This document shows positions 27,712 through 36,204 of a stretch of DNA of 64,000 nt, one piece after another. Origin of the DNA: Leptolyngbya boryana PCC 6306 (lineage in GTDB: Bacteria > Cyanobacteriota > Cyanobacteriia > Leptolyngbyales > Leptolyngbyaceae); assembly GCF_000353285.1 (NCBI RefSeq), contig NZ_KB731324.1, forward strand, positions 4,296,577-4,360,576, given 5' to 3'. The notes under the pieces were generated by a model. It was not told the DNA's origin. It did not search any database and was given only the letters and a program-made list of their open reading frames with translations. Both the position numbers and the translations under genes were made by a program. Position 1 is the stretch's first letter. Every line of letters begins with the position of its first letter.

Positions 27712-29922
27712 ATGACAGCATCGAATTCTAATGGATGGGTGCAAACGGTTTCTGAATTGATCAAAACGTGGATTCAACCGATCTTTGAGATCGGGATCTA
27801 CTTAAGAGTTCCGGTGACGATCGCGATCGTCGCGTCCTTAATTTTTACAAAAGTTGATCAGACTATAGAGGTCTATCGCGCGATCGCTTCGGATAGTAAC
27901 AAATTTTATGAAGCAACCGTGACGGTTAGTTCTGTCTCATTGCTCACAGTCTTCGTTTGGTATGTCTCCCGTTTTCTAATTCTGGAGCAAGGGAGTAGAT
28001 TTCAGAGTGGCTTAGCAAATTGGACGCCCAGGATTTTAGGGATAATTCCACTTCTTAGCTTAGTACTCGGAATTCTGAAGGCTTGGAACGAATCGATCAA
28101 TGATCAGGCTCGATCTTTTTTAATGATTTGGATGATTTCAAGCCTCAGCATTGGGATTATCATTTTCTTCCTACTGTGGAAACGCACAGACTTATTTCAT
28201 CGATGCTTTTTGGGATCTAAGTCTCAAGGGGAAGGGCTGTTTGCTCCACAGGTTGAAATTGGGCTTGCGAATGTTGCGTACACGATCTTTAGTACATTTT
28301 CTTTGCCTTTGATTGCAGCAGCAGCAGATTCGAGAGCGGCTTTGGGAGTCATTATCGTTTTTGGTCTGTCTGTCCTGCTTAACCTCATTCTGTATTCTTG
28401 GCATTCCCATCTAGCAGCGAGGATCGTTTTGTGGTGGATTGCATCGATTTCCGCTTCTGCTATTTTCGTCATTGCTCTGCCATCTACGGTGATTCCTAAT
28501 GCGGTTGGAGCGGTGAGTGTGATTGCGATCGCATTGACTACGCTCGTTGTTGTCTTTTCAACTATCTATTACTGGGCATTTAGAAATAATGTTCCAGCTC
28601 TCACGATTTTACTAGGATTAGTTGCGATTTCAAGTCTGCTGAACCTGAATGACAATCATCGGTTTCGGCAAATTGCAACCTCTGATAATTCTCCATTGCC
28701 ATCTTTAGAAGCAAGTTTTCAAACCTGGCTAGCAAGCCGTCCCGATCGCGATCAATATTCAGGAAAACCTTATCCAGTGTATATTGCATCAGCCCAAGGG
28801 GGCGGGATTTTTGCGGCGTATCATGCAGCGACTACTTTTGCACACTTGACTGAATCGATTCCAAGCTTTCCTCAGCATCTTTTTACGATTAGTAGCGTTT
28901 CTGGTGGGAGTTTGGGATCAGCAGCGTATGCGAGCTTGCTCAAGACCGGAGAGGCGCAAAATCTCAGTGAAAAAGCTAGCCAGCTTTTTGAGCAAGAGTT
29001 ACTTTCTCCGTTACTGACACTGGGCTTTTTTCCAGATCTGATTCAGAGATTTATTCCCTTTCCAATCTATGACTGGGACAGAGCGACTGGGTTAGAACTT
29101 GCCTTTGAAAATAGCTGGAATCAGCTTGGTAATAATCGTGAAAATCCTTTGAAGCAGTCTTTTTACAAACATTGGCAACCTCAAGGAATTGCTCCTGCGC
29201 TGGTATTCAATTCAACCATCGTTGAGAACGGAAAACGTTTGGTGATAAGTCCTTTTGAGATTGTATTACCGACTCAAGAAAGGATTGCTCTAAACGAGAG
29301 TCAGTTAGATTTAAGGTTGAGTACGGCGGCTGTATTGAGTGCTAGGTTTCCTTTTGTAACTCCGGTGGGTTGGTTTCAACGCAAGAGTGACGGAAGTAAG
29401 TTACGGCTTGCGGATGGTGGGTATTTTGATAATTCGGGGATTCCTACTGCTCTTGATATTGGTCGAGCTTTGCAGAAAGTAAAAGGGTATGGGAAAAGCT
29501 TTGAATTGATTTATTTAGCGATCGTAGATCAACCACAAGTTGATTCAGGAAAACCGCTCAAGTCGGCAGGAATGAATGAGATCTTGTCGCCGATTCGCGC
29601 TCTATTCAGTGCGCGTGAAGCTCGGAGTGCCAGCGCGATCGAGCTATCTACCTATACTCTCAATGATGGAATTACTGACCCATTTAAGCTAAGGTTCAGA
29701 ACTCTAATGCTAGAAAAAGTAAACTTAGACCAACAGATCAGGCTTCCGCTCGGTTGGCAACTTTCTACTGCTTCAAAAGAGTTTATTTTCAATCAGATTC
29801 CTGCACCTAGCCAATGTAATGCAACGCAGTTCAGACAAATCTTGAGCCGCAATACTTCTAATATTGACGTAAAAAATCACAATAGCTGTGTTGCAAAGTC
29901 GATCGAGAGTGATTTGAGCTAG
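27712..29922 (+). CDS. Integral-membrane patatin-like phospholipase
   Basis: 736 residues. The first about 310 residues hold seven to nine hydrophobic segments (e.g. VPVTIAIVASLIFTKV, ILGIIPLLSLVLGIL). The rest is a cytoplasmic patatin-type domain. The oxyanion glycine loop is ASAQGGGIFAAYH, the nucleophile region ISSVSGGSLGSAAYA, and the catalytic Asp in LADGGYFDNSG. This is the Ser-Asp dyad of patatin lipases, predicted to release fatty acids from membrane lipids. The large membrane domain in front is unusual for the family. It is convergent with bioF. Confidence 0.82.
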   Translation: MTASNSNGWVQTVSELIKTWIQPIFEIGIYLRVPVTIAIVASLIFTKVDQTIEVYRAIASDSNKFYEATVTVSSVSLLTVFVWYVSRFLILEQGSRFQSGLANWTPRILGIIPLLSLVLGILKAWNESINDQARSFLMIWMISSLSIGIIIFFLLWKRTDLFHRCFLGSKSQGEGLFAPQVEIGLANVAYTIFSTFSLPLIAAAADSRAALGVIIVFGLSVLLNLILYSWHSHLAARIVLWWIASISASAIFVIALPSTVIPNAVGAVSVIAIALTTLVVVFSTIYYWAFRNNVPALTILLGLVAISSLLNLNDNHRFRQIATSDNSPLPSLEASFQTWLASRPDRDQYSGKPYPVYIASAQGGGIFAAYHAATTFAHLTESIPSFPQHLFTISSVSGGSLGSAAYASLLKTGEAQNLSEKASQLFEQELLSPLLTLGFFPDLIQRFIPFPIYDWDRATGLELAFENSWNQLGNNRENPLKQSFYKHWQPQGIAPALVFNSTIVENGKRLVISPFEIVLPTQERIALNESQLDLRLSTAAVLSARFPFVTPVGWFQRKSDGSKLRLADGGYFDNSGIPTALDIGRALQKVKGYGKSFELIYLAIVDQPQVDSGKPLKSAGMNEILSPIRALFSAREARSASAIELSTYTLNDGITDPFKLRFRTLMLEKVNLDQQIRLPLGWQLSTASKEFIFNQIPAPSQCNATQFRQILSRNTSNIDVKNHNSCVAKSIESDLS

Positions 29923-29934
29923 CTAAAACACACC

Positions 29935-31098
29935 TTACTCAACGTCTTTCTGAACTCGATTCAAAGCAGCAACTAAGCGATCGAGATGCGCTTTCTCATG
30001 AGTTGCCATTATCGTCATCCGAATCCGGCTCGTCGGCACAGTCGGCGGGCGGATTGCAGGGGCGAAGATTCCTTCAGCTTGTAGAGATTTTGCAGCTTCT
30101 AATGCAGTTTGCACATTCGGCAATTGCCAGCAGAGAATCGGAGACTCTGAAGGGAGAAGTGCGAAATTTGGAAGCTGTGATTTGAGATAAGCAACATTCT
30201 GCCAAAGGATATTTCGGCGATCGCGTTCTTGTTGCACAATTTGAATTGCTGCTAATGCCGCCGCAGTATCAGCCGGAGACAGCCCAGTTGTATAGATCCA
30301 ACTGGGTGCGCGGTTTCTTAAGAAATCAATCAATTGCGCTGAGCCAGCAATGTAACCGCCTAGACTTCCTAATGCCTTGCTGAGCGTTCCCATCTGAACG
30401 ATCGCGCGACCTGTACAGCCTAAATGTTCAACACATCCTGCACCTGTTGCACCCATTACACCCGTTGCATGAGCTTCGTCTACTAGCACCATGCATTCAA
30501 ATTCATCTGCTAGGTCAAGAATCTCTGGAAGCGGGCAGAGATCGCCATCCATACTAAACACTGTGTCTGTAATGATCAAACAATGCTGAAAATGTTGGCG
30601 TTGTTGTTCTAGCTTAGTTCGTAAGTCTTGAATATCACAATGAGCATAGTCGAGCGTTGTTGCCCCGCTAACAATCGCACCATTTCGTAAGCTCGAATGA
30701 TTGTATTGATCAGACAGAATTAAGTCGCGCTTTCCGACTAAAGCAGCGATCGCGCCTAAATTTGCTAAATAGCCTGAACTAAATACGATCGCATCTTCAG
30801 CTTGTTTGAGTTGTGCGATCGCAGTTTCTAACTCTCGATGTAAAGCCCGATGCCCAGTAAGCAAGCGCGATCCAGTACTGCCAGTTCCATAGTTCTGAAT
30901 CGCTTGAATCGCGGCATTGATTAACCGATCGTCGGTGGCAAGTCCTAAATAATCATTGCTGGCAAAATTGAGAAATTGACGATTGTCAATTTGAATCACT
31001 GCACCCGGACGATCAATGGTTTGAGTCGATCTCTGCCAACCCGCACGCTCGATCGACTTTAAGGACTGCTCAAGCCAAGCATAAGGATCATTCTTCAT
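29935..31098 (-). CDS. bioF: 8-amino-7-oxononanoate synthase
   Basis: 387 residues from the ATG at 31098 ([11 protein letters not shown]); an ATG 24 bases upstream is possible but would lie inside the previous gene. It is a PLP enzyme of the alpha-oxoamine synthase family. [33 protein letters not shown] and the PLP-lysine region [15 protein letters not shown] are all present. It condenses pimeloyl-ACP/CoA with alanine in biotin synthesis. It is the last gene of a five-gene minus-strand run that contains no other biotin gene. Confidence 0.93.
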   Translation of the reverse strand: MKNDPYAWLEQSLKSIERAGWQRSTQTIDRPGAVIQIDNRQFLNFASNDYLGLATDDRLINAAIQAIQNYGTGSTGSRLLTGHRALHRELETAIAQLKQAEDAIVFSSGYLANLGAIAALVGKRDLILSDQYNHSSLRNGAIVSGATTLDYAHCDIQDLRTKLEQQRQHFQHCLIITDTVFSMDGDLCPLPEILDLADEFECMVLVDEAHATGVMGATGAGCVEHLGCTGRAIVQMGTLSKALGSLGGYIAGSAQLIDFLRNRAPSWIYTTGLSPADTAAALAAIQIVQQERDRRNILWQNVAYLKSQLPNFALLPSESPILCWQLPNVQTALEAAKSLQAEGIFAPAIRPPTVPTSRIRMTIMATHEKAHLDRLVAALNRVQKDVE

Positions 31099-31303
31099 CC
31101 GGTTTTTCTGTGATTTCAGCACTCTTACCGCGAACGGGCGGCAATTTATCGACTAAACCCATTTCAAATGCCACATCGGGCAATTCTCCAGCCAGATAAC
31201 GACCCGGCTGAAAGACTTTGCCCGGAGTAAAACACATTTGACGCAATTGTACTGTTTCGGCAGGGAGAAACATTGTTCGAGATAAGCGGCGTTCGATTCC
31301 CAT
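31088..31303 (-). CDS. Conserved hypothetical protein
   Basis: 71 residues ([19 protein letters not shown]), without membrane segments or recognisable motifs. The [16 protein letters not shown] stretch looks like a beta-rich small domain. Its 3' end overlaps the start of bioF by 11 bases and it lies 11 bases after the preceding gene. Small proteins of this kind beside a tail-like 116-residue partner are often remnants of acquired DNA, but I cannot show that. Confidence 0.6.
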   Translation of the reverse strand: MGIERRLSRTMFLPAETVQLRQMCFTPGKVFQPGRYLAGELPDVAFEMGLVDKLPPVRGKSAEITEKPDEE

Positions 31304-31314
31304 GATTTCATCCT

Positions 31315-31665
31315 CTAAAGGCTAATGTCATGCTGCTGCATGTAGCTTAACAACCAGTTCGCCATTGTGGCACGACGAGTTTTTCGGGGCACCAGTTCAT
31401 CGACTTTGTAGCCGCCAAATCCCAGTTGTTCTTTCAGAAGTTGCTTATTTTCAGAGGGAATCGATCGGGTTAATTTCACGACGGCTGGACGGCTTTCGAT
31501 AAAATTCGGCGGTTCAGGATAGGCTTCTAACCAATCTGGTGAAACCGTGGCATCGTCATAGCCTAGGTAATGACAGACTAAACAATTGGCAGTTTCATCA
31601 TCGATTTCATCTTTGAGAATTGCCCAGATCGTATCGGAATTTAGGGGTGGGAGATTAGACATCAT
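31315..31665 (-). CDS. Conserved hypothetical protein
   Basis: 116 residues from the ATG at 31665 (MMSNLPPLNSD); a TTG at 31686 would add seven residues. Acidic N-terminus, then basic C-terminus (RKTRRATMANWLLSYMQQH). One CxxC-less Cys pair, TANCLVCHYLGYDD. Not recognised. It sits between the DUF4231 gene and the 71-residue gene with almost no spacing. Confidence 0.6.
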   Translation of the reverse strand: MMSNLPPLNSDTIWAILKDEIDDETANCLVCHYLGYDDATVSPDWLEAYPEPPNFIESRPAVVKLTRSIPSENKQLLKEQLGFGGYKVDELVPRKTRRATMANWLLSYMQQHDISL

Positions 31666-31688
31666 CTGTATCACGGATTGCGGCAAGA

Positions 31689-32258
31689 CTATTCAGAGGG
31701 TAATTGTGCAGGTGATGTTGTTTCTTCAGATTGCACAATCTGTTGCATTCCCTCGGTCACATAAACTTCAACATCGCGCTGAATAATCGATTCGACTTGT
31801 TCACTAAAAATTGGTAAAGCTTGGCGATGATTTTCGTAAGTTCGATATGCACCGCTAAGCTGAAAGAATTGCCAACCTTGGGTTTTGAGCAGTTCTGAAG
31901 CTCTGCGATAACTATACCAACGCTTGCCGTACTGATGAAATTCTTCTAAGGCAGTTCCGATCGCAATTGCTGAGCTAATCGCTACGGTAGCGACTTTGAT
32001 CCCTCGCTCAAATATCTTATCTTCATTGAAGTTGAGTAATACGATGATCGGCAAAATTGCACTCAAGACAATCGTCCATTTTCTGCCGCTTTGATGTCGA
32101 TCGCGCATCTTATTTGATTTGCCTTCCATCCAAAGCACTTGTTCGAGCCAACGGAGCTTCAGATAGTCTTTGCCAGATTGCTCTAGATCGAGCCGCTCAA
32201 TCATCCCTTCAAAATCAGATTGAAGCTTGTTGTTGTAGTCAACTTTGGGTTTATTCAT
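31689..32258 (-). CDS. DUF4231 / SLATT-like membrane protein
   Basis: 189 residues. A helical N-terminus (YLKLRWLEQVLWMEGKSNKM) is followed by two adjacent membrane helices (WTIVLSAILPIIVLLNF and VATVAISSAIAIGTALEEF) and a cytosolic helical tail with YGKRWYSYRRASELLKTQGWQFF. This is the DUF4231 pattern, related to SLATT families that are predicted pore-forming effectors in nucleotide-signalling conflict systems. It overlaps the upstream hydrolase gene by 4 bases (ATGA), so the two are translationally coupled. No cyclic-nucleotide synthase gene is beside it. Confidence 0.78.
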   Translation of the reverse strand: MNKPKVDYNNKLQSDFEGMIERLDLEQSGKDYLKLRWLEQVLWMEGKSNKMRDRHQSGRKWTIVLSAILPIIVLLNFNEDKIFERGIKVATVAISSAIAIGTALEEFHQYGKRWYSYRRASELLKTQGWQFFQLSGAYRTYENHRQALPIFSEQVESIIQRDVEVYVTEGMQQIVQSEETTSPAQLPSE

Positions 32259-33106
32259 TGAATTTGATCAACAAATTTGCGAATCGTCTCTAAGTGTTCA
32301 ATTGTAAATTCAGCGTCGTTATGTTTTGCACCTGGAATAAATAATAATTGTTTCTCTGTCGGAGTTGCGTTATACAAAGCTTGGCTCATCGCAGGTGGAA
32401 CAAGCTCATCAGCATCGCCATGAATGAAAAAGGCAGGGATTTTCAGCGATCGTACTTTGTCGATCGAGTTAAATCGTTGCGTCAAGATGATCTCTAAGGG
32501 AAAAACGCGAAAGTAAGGATTTCTTTCTGCCATATCCTGCAGAGAAGTGAATGTGCTTTGGGTGACTAATGCTCTGGCTTCGGGATGTTTTGTGGCGAGA
32601 TCAATGGCGACTGCACCGCCGATCGAGTATCCATAAATTGTGATTTGCTTGGGTGGAATATTGCGCGTCTGAGTTAAATAATTCCAAGCGGCTTCTGCAT
32701 CGGCATACACTTGTGATTCTGAGGGAAATCCGCCTTCGCTTTTGCCGTAGCCGCGATAGCTAATCACAAGTACTGAGAATCCAAGCTGATGAATGCGATC
32801 CATTTGGTCAATGCCGCCTAACGTGCCGCCGTTGCCGTGAAAATACAGCACGGTTCCTAAGTTCGGCTTGCTGCCTTGTACCCACCAAGCATGAATTCGC
32901 TCCGGTTTTCCAAACCAGTTTTTCACAGGAATCCAGACTTCTTCGGCAGATAAGCCTAAATCGGCAGGAGTTTGGTAAATGGTACGGGTTGGAAAGAAGA
33001 TGAATCGAGATTGAATCAGAAACAAGACGAAACAGACGATCGCGTAAACTCGCAATGCGATCGCTAAAATCTTCCACAATAGTTTTGGATGGAATTCCAT
33101 TGACAT
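32255..33106 (-). CDS. Alpha/beta hydrolase (BEM46/ABHD13-like)
   Basis: 283 residues. An N-terminal membrane anchor (LLWKILAIALRVYAIVCFVLF) is followed by an alpha/beta hydrolase fold. The oxyanion region is VLYFHGNGGTLGG, the nucleophile elbow ITIYGYSIGGAVAI (Ser in GYSIG), the acid in FIHGDADELVP, and the His in PGAKHNDAEF. This is the membrane-anchored serine hydrolase type of the ABHD13/BEM46 group. It is the first gene of the run ending in bioF. Substrate unknown. Confidence 0.88.
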   Translation of the reverse strand: MSMEFHPKLLWKILAIALRVYAIVCFVLFLIQSRFIFFPTRTIYQTPADLGLSAEEVWIPVKNWFGKPERIHAWWVQGSKPNLGTVLYFHGNGGTLGGIDQMDRIHQLGFSVLVISYRGYGKSEGGFPSESQVYADAEAAWNYLTQTRNIPPKQITIYGYSIGGAVAIDLATKHPEARALVTQSTFTSLQDMAERNPYFRVFPLEIILTQRFNSIDKVRSLKIPAFFIHGDADELVPPAMSQALYNATPTEKQLLFIPGAKHNDAEFTIEHLETIRKFVDQIQ

Positions 33107-33246
33107 CTAGCCTTGAGAGTTCACCGCTCAACGATTCTAGAGTTTATTTTTGCGATTGGTTAAATCTCGATCGGATTTCAAGTTTTGTTCCAATATGTGA
33201 GCAAGCTAGATATGTCGTTGGAATTTGGTGATGGTAAGTTGTCTGT

Positions 33247-33612
33247 TCAGAGATCTGGGTTAGCGGGTTCATTAAAGCGATCGATGATTTCTCGAATCTC
33301 GCTGGCTGCAAGGTTAGTTTCATCCGATTTGGAATACAGAGTAACCAGCAGAATGCAAACTTTGTCTCTGCGTTGGTAAATGACTCGATAGCCTGCACTT
33401 TTGCCTTTCTGAATGTCGCTATTTCTGACACGGACTTTGAAGACGGTGTAAGTTGTGCCAGGAATTTGATCGCCGGGGCAGTTGCCGCTTGCGAGATCGT
33501 CAAATAGAGATTGGAGATCCGATCGAATGCTGCGATATCGTTTTGCTAGTTTGCGAAGTTGTGACTGAAAGTCGAGTGAAACTAAGATTTCAATGGCAGA
33601 AGACTCAGGCAT
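33247..33612 (-). CDS. RelE/ParE-family toxin
   Basis: 121 residues (start ATG 33612; an ATG one codon earlier is also possible). It has the RelE/ParE fold pattern: helical FQSQLRKLAKRYRSIRSDLQSLFDDLASG, then strands KVRVRNSDIQKGKSAGYRVIYQRRDKVCILLVTLYSKSD. Arg and Tyr in GYRVIYQ and the terminal TLYSKSD are the usual ribosome-dependent RNase positions. Its start overlaps the antitoxin stop by 8 to 11 bases, the standard antitoxin-first order. Predicted mRNA interferase. Confidence 0.85.
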   Translation of the reverse strand: MPESSAIEILVSLDFQSQLRKLAKRYRSIRSDLQSLFDDLASGNCPGDQIPGTTYTVFKVRVRNSDIQKGKSAGYRVIYQRRDKVCILLVTLYSKSDETNLAASEIREIIDRFNEPANPDL

Positions 33613-33907
33613 CAATGTCGTCCCACAGCTCAGAAATGGGCTTTACTCTGCCCGCTTGGATGTCTTGCAAGGAAAGCCGCAAATGGGCCAGGATGAGTTC
33701 GTTTGGGTCGTCGTCAGGATCGCTTGGAGCAGTTAGGATTTTGCGATCTACAAGAAGCTGGTAAAAGTCATCAACATCCATCTCAATAACTTGGGCAGCT
33801 TGCTCGATGAGCAGGATTTTTTGTTGGAAGAGTGCGATCGCGAGTTCGGTGAGGAGTTCGGCTTCGCTGAGGTGAAGAGAGTCGGGAAGGTCGATCGTGA
33901 TTTGCAT
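33605..33907 (-). CDS. Mosaic antitoxin: UPF0175 N-terminus with RelE-type antitoxin tail
   Basis: 100 residues. The first 29 (MQITIDLPDSLHLSEAELL...) are almost identical to the UPF0175 protein at 36201-36440, which pairs with a PIN toxin. The C-terminal tail (RLSLQDIQAGRVKPISELWDDIDA, residues about 77-100) instead matches the tail of the orphan antitoxin at 35471. The tail would neutralise the RelE-like toxin encoded next. The gene seems to have been built by recombination within this island. Confidence 0.8.
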   Translation of the reverse strand: MQITIDLPDSLHLSEAELLTELAIALFQQKILLIEQAAQVIEMDVDDFYQLLVDRKILTAPSDPDDDPNELILAHLRLSLQDIQAGRVKPISELWDDIDA

Positions 33908-33938
33908 AAGTTGAGCGATGAGAAGAGATAGTTTGATT

Positions 33939-33998
33939 TTAACTTGAGGTTTTCTTTTGCCGGATCTCTTCAGCGGCTTTGCGGTTGCCTTTGGCGAT
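33939..33998 (-). pseudogene. 3' remnant of a second TIR gene
   Basis: Reads in frame IAKGNRKAAEEIRQKKTSS and stop, matching the last 19 codons of the TIR gene at 34799 with one change. The short spacer to the following UPF0175 start (AAAATCAAACTATC) is also shared. It shows that a TIR-UPF0175 unit was duplicated here and the TIR part then lost. Confidence 0.85.
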
Positions 33999-34045
33999 CG
34001 TGATGGTTTTACTCTTTGCTATTCTTCGCCTGCCATTTGTAGCAC

Positions 34046-34504
34046 TTATTGATAAAACGCAGGGCTTATCCAGGTTCCCTGGTCGATTAATCCGTTGAGC
34101 AAGGGAGAGACGTTACTGATGATTCGTTGCTCTCTGGCAAGAAGCAGAATTCCAATCGTTCCAATGATGGGTAAGCCTAGAGTTTGAGCAAGGTTGCGCC
34201 CTGCTCTTTCATCCATCAGCAATCGATCGGCTTGCACTTCTTCTGCGAGTGCAATTGCAGCACATTCCCCTCGATCGAGTCCAGGAGTTTTTAGAAGTTG
34301 TTCAATTCTTTCGGTTTGCTGGAGGGGTCGTATTTCAATCCAAGTTGCCTTCGGAATCAACAGGCTAGCGGGATGATTTCCGGTCGTGAGTTCTGCGTGA
34401 ACCGTTGGTGGGATGAGAATTTTGGTAAAGAGGGAAGATAACAAATCGAGGCGATCGATTTTGGCAAGTTCGCTGAGGGGTGTAGTGTTGGAAACAATGA
34501 TCAC
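34046..34504 (-). CDS. DUF3368 PIN-like toxin
   Basis: 152 residues. PIN-like RNase family DUF3368: IIVSNTTPLSELAKI at the N-terminus, GLDRGECAAIALAEEVQADRLLMDERAGR in the middle (acidic Glu and Asp of the active site), and LGLPIIGTIGILLLA. The first acidic position is Asn here, which is common in DUF3368, while the second copy at 35713 has Asp. It follows its UPF0175 antitoxin by 2 bases. Predicted VapC-like toxin. Confidence 0.85.
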   Translation of the reverse strand: MIIVSNTTPLSELAKIDRLDLLSSLFTKILIPPTVHAELTTGNHPASLLIPKATWIEIRPLQQTERIEQLLKTPGLDRGECAAIALAEEVQADRLLMDERAGRNLAQTLGLPIIGTIGILLLAREQRIISNVSPLLNGLIDQGTWISPAFYQ

Positions 34505-34506
34505 GA

Positions 34507-34767
34507 TTAGAGCAGATTGCGAGTTTCAGCAATTTCTTGAGCGAGTTCTTCTGGAGTTTGTTCTGGAAAGGGTGAGATTTTGTACTGTGCCATTAAATCC
34601 AAAATTTCTAAACGGCTGAGGTTGAGACTCTGCGCTGCGTAACCTGTGCTAATGCTGCCGTGGCGTAGGAGTTCCATAATGTAGGACTCACGCGCTTTGG
34701 ATTCGGCTTGCTGACGAATGGCATCGTCTAATTGAATGTCTGGTGAGAGGTCGATCGTGATTCGCAT
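34507..34767 (-). CDS. UPF0175 antitoxin
   Basis: 86 residues: MRITIDLSPDIQLDDAIRQQAESK then HGSISTGYAAQSLNLSRLEILDLM, a helix-turn-helix region typical of UPF0175, and an acidic tail. UPF0175 proteins act as antitoxins of DUF3368 PIN toxins; the toxin gene follows after 2 bases. It begins 31 bases after the TIR gene. Confidence 0.85.
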   Translation of the reverse strand: MRITIDLSPDIQLDDAIRQQAESKARESYIMELLRHGSISTGYAAQSLNLSRLEILDLMAQYKISPFPEQTPEELAQEIAETRNLL

Positions 34768-34798
34768 GAATCGAGTAGAGAAAGAGGATAGTTTGATT

Positions 34799-35425
34799 TT
34801 AACTTGAGGTTTTCTTTTGCCGGATCTCTTCGGCAGCTTTGCGGATGCCTTTGGCGATCGCTAAAAATGCTTCATCTTGATTGTTCCAAGTTGTGACGGC
34901 TTTTGCGCCTGCTCCGTGAGCAATCGGGAGCGATTGGAGTTTGCCGAAGGGGGCAGATTCCCAGTCGCAGGGTTTGAGAATGATGGGGATGATGCGGGCT
35001 TCGCCTTTTGTGTGACGATCGAGGGCGCGAGTGAGTTCTGTGTCGTAGCAGTAGTCGGAGGCGAGAAAGTTGGAACTGATCAGGAGCAGGATGATGTCGG
35101 CGGTGTTGAGGTTTTGATCGATCGCGGTTGCCCATTCGGTTCCAGCGGTGATGTCGCGATCGTGCCAAGCCGTGATAATTCCTTGACGTTGAAGGAGTTT
35201 GAGATGTTTATCGAGTTCGTCGCGGAGGGTTTCGTCTGCGTGGGCGTAGGAGTAGAAGAGAGTGAGCGGAGTATCTGAAGACGTGGATAATTGTTCTGGA
35301 TTTGCAGCAGATGAGGTTTTACTTTCAGAAATTGAGGGATTGTTGTTTTCGATGTAGGTATCGACTCGCTCGAAGATTTGGACTTTCTGAGCATTGGGGA
35401 AGTTGTACTTGGATGGATTGCTCAT
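34799..35425 (-). CDS. TIR-domain protein with short NACHT-shared N-terminal segment
   Basis: 208 residues. Residues 1-28 (MSNPSKYNFPNAQKVQIF...) are near-identical to residues 781-808 of the NACHT protein at 36444. A Ser/Pro-rich linker runs to about residue 52. Residues about 55-190 form a TIR domain: LTLFYSYAHADETLRDELDKHL, WHDRDITAGTEWATAID, ADIILLLISSNFLASDYCYDTEL with the conserved Glu after YC. Bacterial TIR domains of this type cleave NAD+ or make cyclic ADP-ribose signals during defence. The shared N-terminus suggests this is the effector or partner of the NACHT protein. The last 19 codons are repeated as a remnant at 33939. Confidence 0.88.
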   Translation of the reverse strand: MSNPSKYNFPNAQKVQIFERVDTYIENNNPSISESKTSSAANPEQLSTSSDTPLTLFYSYAHADETLRDELDKHLKLLQRQGIITAWHDRDITAGTEWATAIDQNLNTADIILLLISSNFLASDYCYDTELTRALDRHTKGEARIIPIILKPCDWESAPFGKLQSLPIAHGAGAKAVTTWNNQDEAFLAIAKGIRKAAEEIRQKKTSS

Positions 35426-35470
35426 TCTGGAAGTTCTTGTAAGGTACTCAATCTAATTTGAACTGGTAGA

Positions 35471-35716
35471 TTAATCAATATCTATGTTTTCCCAAAGCTG
35501 AGAGACAGGTTTAGTGCTGCCAGCTAGGACATTTTGCCAGCCTTGATAAAGTCCTTCTCGTATTTCTTCGATCGAGGTGTCTTCGAGGTCTTCTTCGGGT
35601 TCAGCAACGAGGATAATTACGCGAACTCGACAGATTTGAGCAAGATTGAGCGGCTCATCCAGGATGAGTTGTCCGGTCTCAGTAAGAGTTGCAGTGGTTT
35701 CGATCGCTTTCATCAT
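35471..35716 (-). CDS. Orphan antitoxin of RelE-type pair
   Basis: 81 residues (start may be the second Met): MKAIETTATLTETGQLILDEPL, a beta-type DNA-binding N-terminus, then IEEIREGLYQGWQNVLAGSTKP and the terminal SQLWENIDID. Cyanobacterial antitoxins of this pattern precede RelE-type toxins. No such toxin follows; the TIR gene does, after 45 bases. Its start overlaps the PIN gene by 4 bases. Confidence 0.75.
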   Translation of the reverse strand: MMKAIETTATLTETGQLILDEPLNLAQICRVRVIILVAEPEEDLEDTSIEEIREGLYQGWQNVLAGSTKPVSQLWENIDID

Positions 35717-36204
35717 TGCGTTTCCTTTGCTTGCAGTAGAATTTGCGTGTAAAGCGCTGAACTGACTCTAAAGGAGGCTTGTTGGATTAGGGCATCTAGG
35801 ATAGGTTGAACTTTTGGAATCAGTTGACGTTGCTTCGCAATCAATAGAATGCCAAGGATTCCGATGATTGGAATGCCTAGTTTTGCGGCTTCTTGTCTGC
35901 CTCTGCGCTCATCCATTAGGAGTTCATCGGCTTGTTGTTCCAATGCAAGCACGATCGCATAAGATTCGCCTGGATCAAGGTTTTGATCTTGCTGTAGAGT
36001 GTTTGCCATGGCGAGATCGACGATCGCTTTTGTTTCAATCCAATCAAGGGATAAGACGGCTTTAATTTCAGGGCGTGAGGCATTGCTGAGTTCTTGTGCA
36101 ACGACATCGGGAATCAGAACTTTGCCATAGATGCTCTGAAGTAACCAAAGATGATTGACGATCGCTAAGTTTCCAATCGCGGAGGTGTCGCTAACGATGA
36201 TCAT
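35713..36204 (-). CDS. DUF3368 PIN-like toxin
   Basis: 163 residues. IIVSDTSAIGNLAIVNHL (first catalytic Asp present), LDPGESYAIVLALEQQADELLMDERRGR and KLGIPIIGILGILLIA are the DUF3368 motifs. It overlaps its UPF0175 antitoxin gene by 4 bases at the 5' end and the orphan antitoxin by 4 bases at the 3' end, so the three are translationally coupled. Predicted VapC-like RNase. Confidence 0.87.
   Translation of the reverse strand: MIIVSDTSAIGNLAIVNHLWLLQSIYGKVLIPDVVAQELSNASRPEIKAVLSLDWIETKAIVDLAMANTLQQDQNLDPGESYAIVLALEQQADELLMDERRGRQEAAKLGIPIIGILGILLIAKQRQLIPKVQPILDALIQQASFRVSSALYTQILLQAKETQ

Noticed and set aside
33144-33503. 119-codon frame overlapping the RelE gene
   Set aside because: Same strand, different frame; the RelE-type frame has the clear family motifs.
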